A stretch of 64,000 nucleotides of DNA from assembly GCA_008534395.1 (NCBI GenBank), contig SHMQ01000006.1, positions 28,788-92,787 on the forward strand, in the 5' to 3' direction. A program made the position numbers and the translations under genes. The stretch comes from Candidatus Acidulodesulfobacterium acidiphilum. Lineage in GTDB: Bacteria > SZUA-79 > Acidulodesulfobacterales > Acidulodesulfobacteraceae. Position 1 is the stretch's first letter; every line of letters starts with the position of its first letter. Below the pieces are notes generated by a model. That model saw only the letters and a program-made list of their open reading frames with translations. It had not been told where the DNA came from and did not search any database. Positions 62,358 through 64,000 of the stretch are shown piece by piece.

Positions 62358-64000
62358 ATGGAAAATATGCGCAGTATTCATAAATTTAAAGAAATTTGTT
62401 TTTCTATACTAGCCTTTTTAATATTAACTTTTTTTATCTTGACCGTTCCTTCATATGCTTCCAAATCTAAATCTAATAAAAAAAAATATACGGGCAGTTT
62501 TTTAAATATAAGATTTACGACGAGTAAGCTTAATAAAAATAAAATTAGCGGAAAAAACGGCGCCGCACAAGTAGTTATTGTTTCTTCCGCAAATACAAAT
62601 AATAGTTCTCAGGACAATAAGGTATTTATAAAAAAAATAAAGCCGAAAAAACATGAAACGGCAAAAAAAACGGCGGTTGTTGCCGACGCCTCCATTAAAC
62701 AGCTAAACTCATCGGGCGGTTTAGCTGTATCCGGTCTGCTTGCAAAAAAAGGCGATTTTTCGAATTATCAAAAAAATATGACCCATATATTTCCTATGAT
62801 TATAAATAAGGAAATAATACATTACATTCATTATTATCAGACTACGGGACGTGATTTTTTTAAATATGCGCTTTCAAGATCGGAAAGATATATACCCATG
62901 ATAAAAAAAATTTTTAAAAAAATAGGTCTTCCTAACGATCTCGCTTATCTTGCAATGGTTGAAAGCGGTTTTTCGCCCACCGCATATTCTTACGCCGGCG
63001 CAAGCGGAATGTGGCAGTTTATACCTTCTACCGGCAGATTATTCGGTCTGACGATGAACTGGTGGGTCGATGAAAGGAGAAATCCTGTGGAATCTACATA
63101 TGCAGCTGCAAAATACTTGAAAGATTTATTTAACAAATTCGGCTCATGGTATCTTGCGGCGGCGGCTTATAACAGCGGAGAATTAACTATAGAAAGAGCT
63201 TTATCCGTTGATCCCGGCGGTAATTTCTGGTCTATATCGCAGAACAAACCTTATCTTTTGCCTGGACAGACAAGAAGATACGTTCCTAAAATTATTGCGG
63301 CGGCAATTATTGCAAAAGATCCGGCAAATTTCGGCTTCCACAACATTAATTATCAAAAACCTATAAAATTTAAACAGGTAAAAGTGCCTTATTCGGTCAG
63401 CCTTTACGATTTGGCTAAATGCATAGACGTTTCCGAGTATGAATTGCAGAAGATGAATCCCGAACTTTTAAGAAACGTTACGCCGCCGGACGATCCCGAG
63501 TTTATGCTTAATATTCCTGCAAGCGATTACGGTAAATTCTTAAAAAATTTCAAAAATCTTAAAAGATATACGACTAATCAACCTGTAATAAAATATACGG
63601 CTTATTCAAGGCCTGCGAATAATACGGTTTATACCGTAGAACCGGGCGATACGCTTATGGGAATCGCTTCCAAGTATGGAGTGCCCCTATCAACTATAGA
63701 AAGGTACAACGGACTTAACGGCTATTCCATACTTAAAGTAGGAGAAAAAATAACAATACCGGGGATAAATACCGCAAATACAAATTACGCGGCAAATACT
63801 TCCGGTTCTAATACCGTTTATACCGTAGAACCGGGCGATACGCTTATGGGAATCGCTTCCAAGTACGGAGTATCTCTATCGACTATAGAGAGATACAATG
63901 GACTTAACGGCTATTCTATACTAAAAGTAGGAGAAAAAATAACTATTCCTGGAAGAAACAACGCTAATACAAATTACGCGGCAAATAATTCAGGCTCTAA
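62358..64000 (+). CDS. mltD: MltD-like lytic transglycosylase with LysM repeats (truncated by right edge)
   Basis: From ATG 62358 the frame stays open to the window end (547 codons). Signal peptide in the first ~35 residues, then a Lys/Ser-rich linker. The SLT domain has catalytic E202 in MVESGFSPTAYS, with ASGMWQFIPSTGRLFGL and AAAAYNSGE. It cleaves murein glycan strands in the periplasm. A degenerate LysM-like unit near residue 340 is followed by two near-identical LysM units starting at residues 424 and 487 (VYTVEPGDTLMGIASKYGV), with a linker to a third at the edge. The unit period is 189 bp. Confidence 0.92.
   Translation, partial: MENMRSIHKFKEICFSILAFLILTFFILTVPSYASKSKSNKKKYTGSFLNIRFTTSKLNKNKISGKNGAAQVVIVSSANTNNSSQDNKVFIKKIKPKKHETAKKTAVVADASIKQLNSSGGLAVSGLLAKKGDFSNYQKNMTHIFPMIINKEIIHYIHYYQTTGRDFFKYALSRSERYIPMIKKIFKKIGLPNDLAYLAMVESGFSPTAYSYAGASGMWQFIPSTGRLFGLTMNWWVDERRNPVESTYAAAKYLKDLFNKFGSWYLAAAAYNSGELTIERALSVDPGGNFWSISQNKPYLLPGQTRRYVPKIIAAAIIAKDPANFGFHNINYQKPIKFKQVKVPYSVSLYDLAKCIDVSEYELQKMNPELLRNVTPPDDPEFMLNIPASDYGKFLKNFKNLKRYTTNQPVIKYTAYSRPANNTVYTVEPGDTLMGIASKYGVPLSTIERYNGLNGYSILKVGEKITIPGINTANTNYAANTSGSNTVYTVEPGDTLMGIASKYGVSLSTIERYNGLNGYSILKVGEKITIPGRNNANTNYAANNSGS

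Overview
The window is AT-rich DNA from a Gram-negative anaerobe. TolC and MacA efflux parts, a SurA-like chaperone domain and an MltD-type murein hydrolase indicate an outer membrane. A heterodisulfide reductase set (HdrABC), an NfnAB electron-bifurcating transhydrogenase, a cytoplasmic molybdenum oxidoreductase locus and a fumarate reductase/succinate dehydrogenase with a CCG subunit indicate anaerobic, low-potential redox metabolism. MqnA implies menaquinone made by the futalosine route. The gene set looks like a deltaproteobacterial/Desulfobacterota-type organism. A plasma-membrane H+-ATPase and the Mo/Fe-S content would suit an acidic or metal-rich habitat. The lineage is inference only; no rRNA or other definitive marker is present.

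Layout: 1-3148 holds hdrC-hdrB-hdrA (minus strand, hdrA cut by the left edge). 3295-4641 is rimO. 4661-9563 is a tripartite efflux operon (tolC, macA-like, ABC ATPase, ABC permease) with a palindromic operator inside its promoter. 9857-16902 is a sulfur/tRNA-modification run: cysE, an rrf2 regulator, nifS/iscS, mnmA, mtaB, rnc, der. 17241-20826 is sdhA-sdhB-sdhE without membrane anchors. Then come moaC, an oligopeptide-type binding protein, argC, rplM-rpsI, an HPP/CBS pair, and a polyferredoxin-dus-mobB group. 30061-32391 is a P-type H+-ATPase bracketed by short palindromic repeats.

32811-42969 is the most distinctive region. One strand carries, in transcription order, a CCG (HdrB-like) protein, a non-exported molybdopterin oxidoreductase, a four-cluster ferredoxin, an 81-residue unknown, a hairpin terminator, moeA, an atypical moaA-like radical SAM gene, a QueD/PTPS-like gene with an altered active site, a mobA with an extra C-terminal domain, a second four-cluster ferredoxin and an FAD/NAD(P) oxidoreductase. 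It looks like a soluble molybdoenzyme packaged with its cofactor synthesis and electron-transfer partners.

43227-46014 carries tRNA-Phe, tRNA-Leu and tRNA-Cys around nfnAB. 46085-49401 encodes envelope-type proteins of unknown role plus queD. 49446-50699 is a sensor kinase. 50685-62075 is a long minus-strand run: an aminotransferase, serA, hisZ, purA, a methyltransferase, an ABC-2 permease, a phosphodiesterase, galT, a HAD phosphatase (apparent ATT start) and mqnA. The right edge cuts an mltD-like gene with nearly identical LysM repeats.

Two families of short palindromic repeats are scattered between genes. Family A has arms GGTGTCAGATT/AATCTGACACC and six copies. Family B has the core CAGAATTCAATTCTG and about eight copies. 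No transposase is visible. One family-A copy separates the efflux permease gene from a 30-bp remnant of a second, deleted permease gene.
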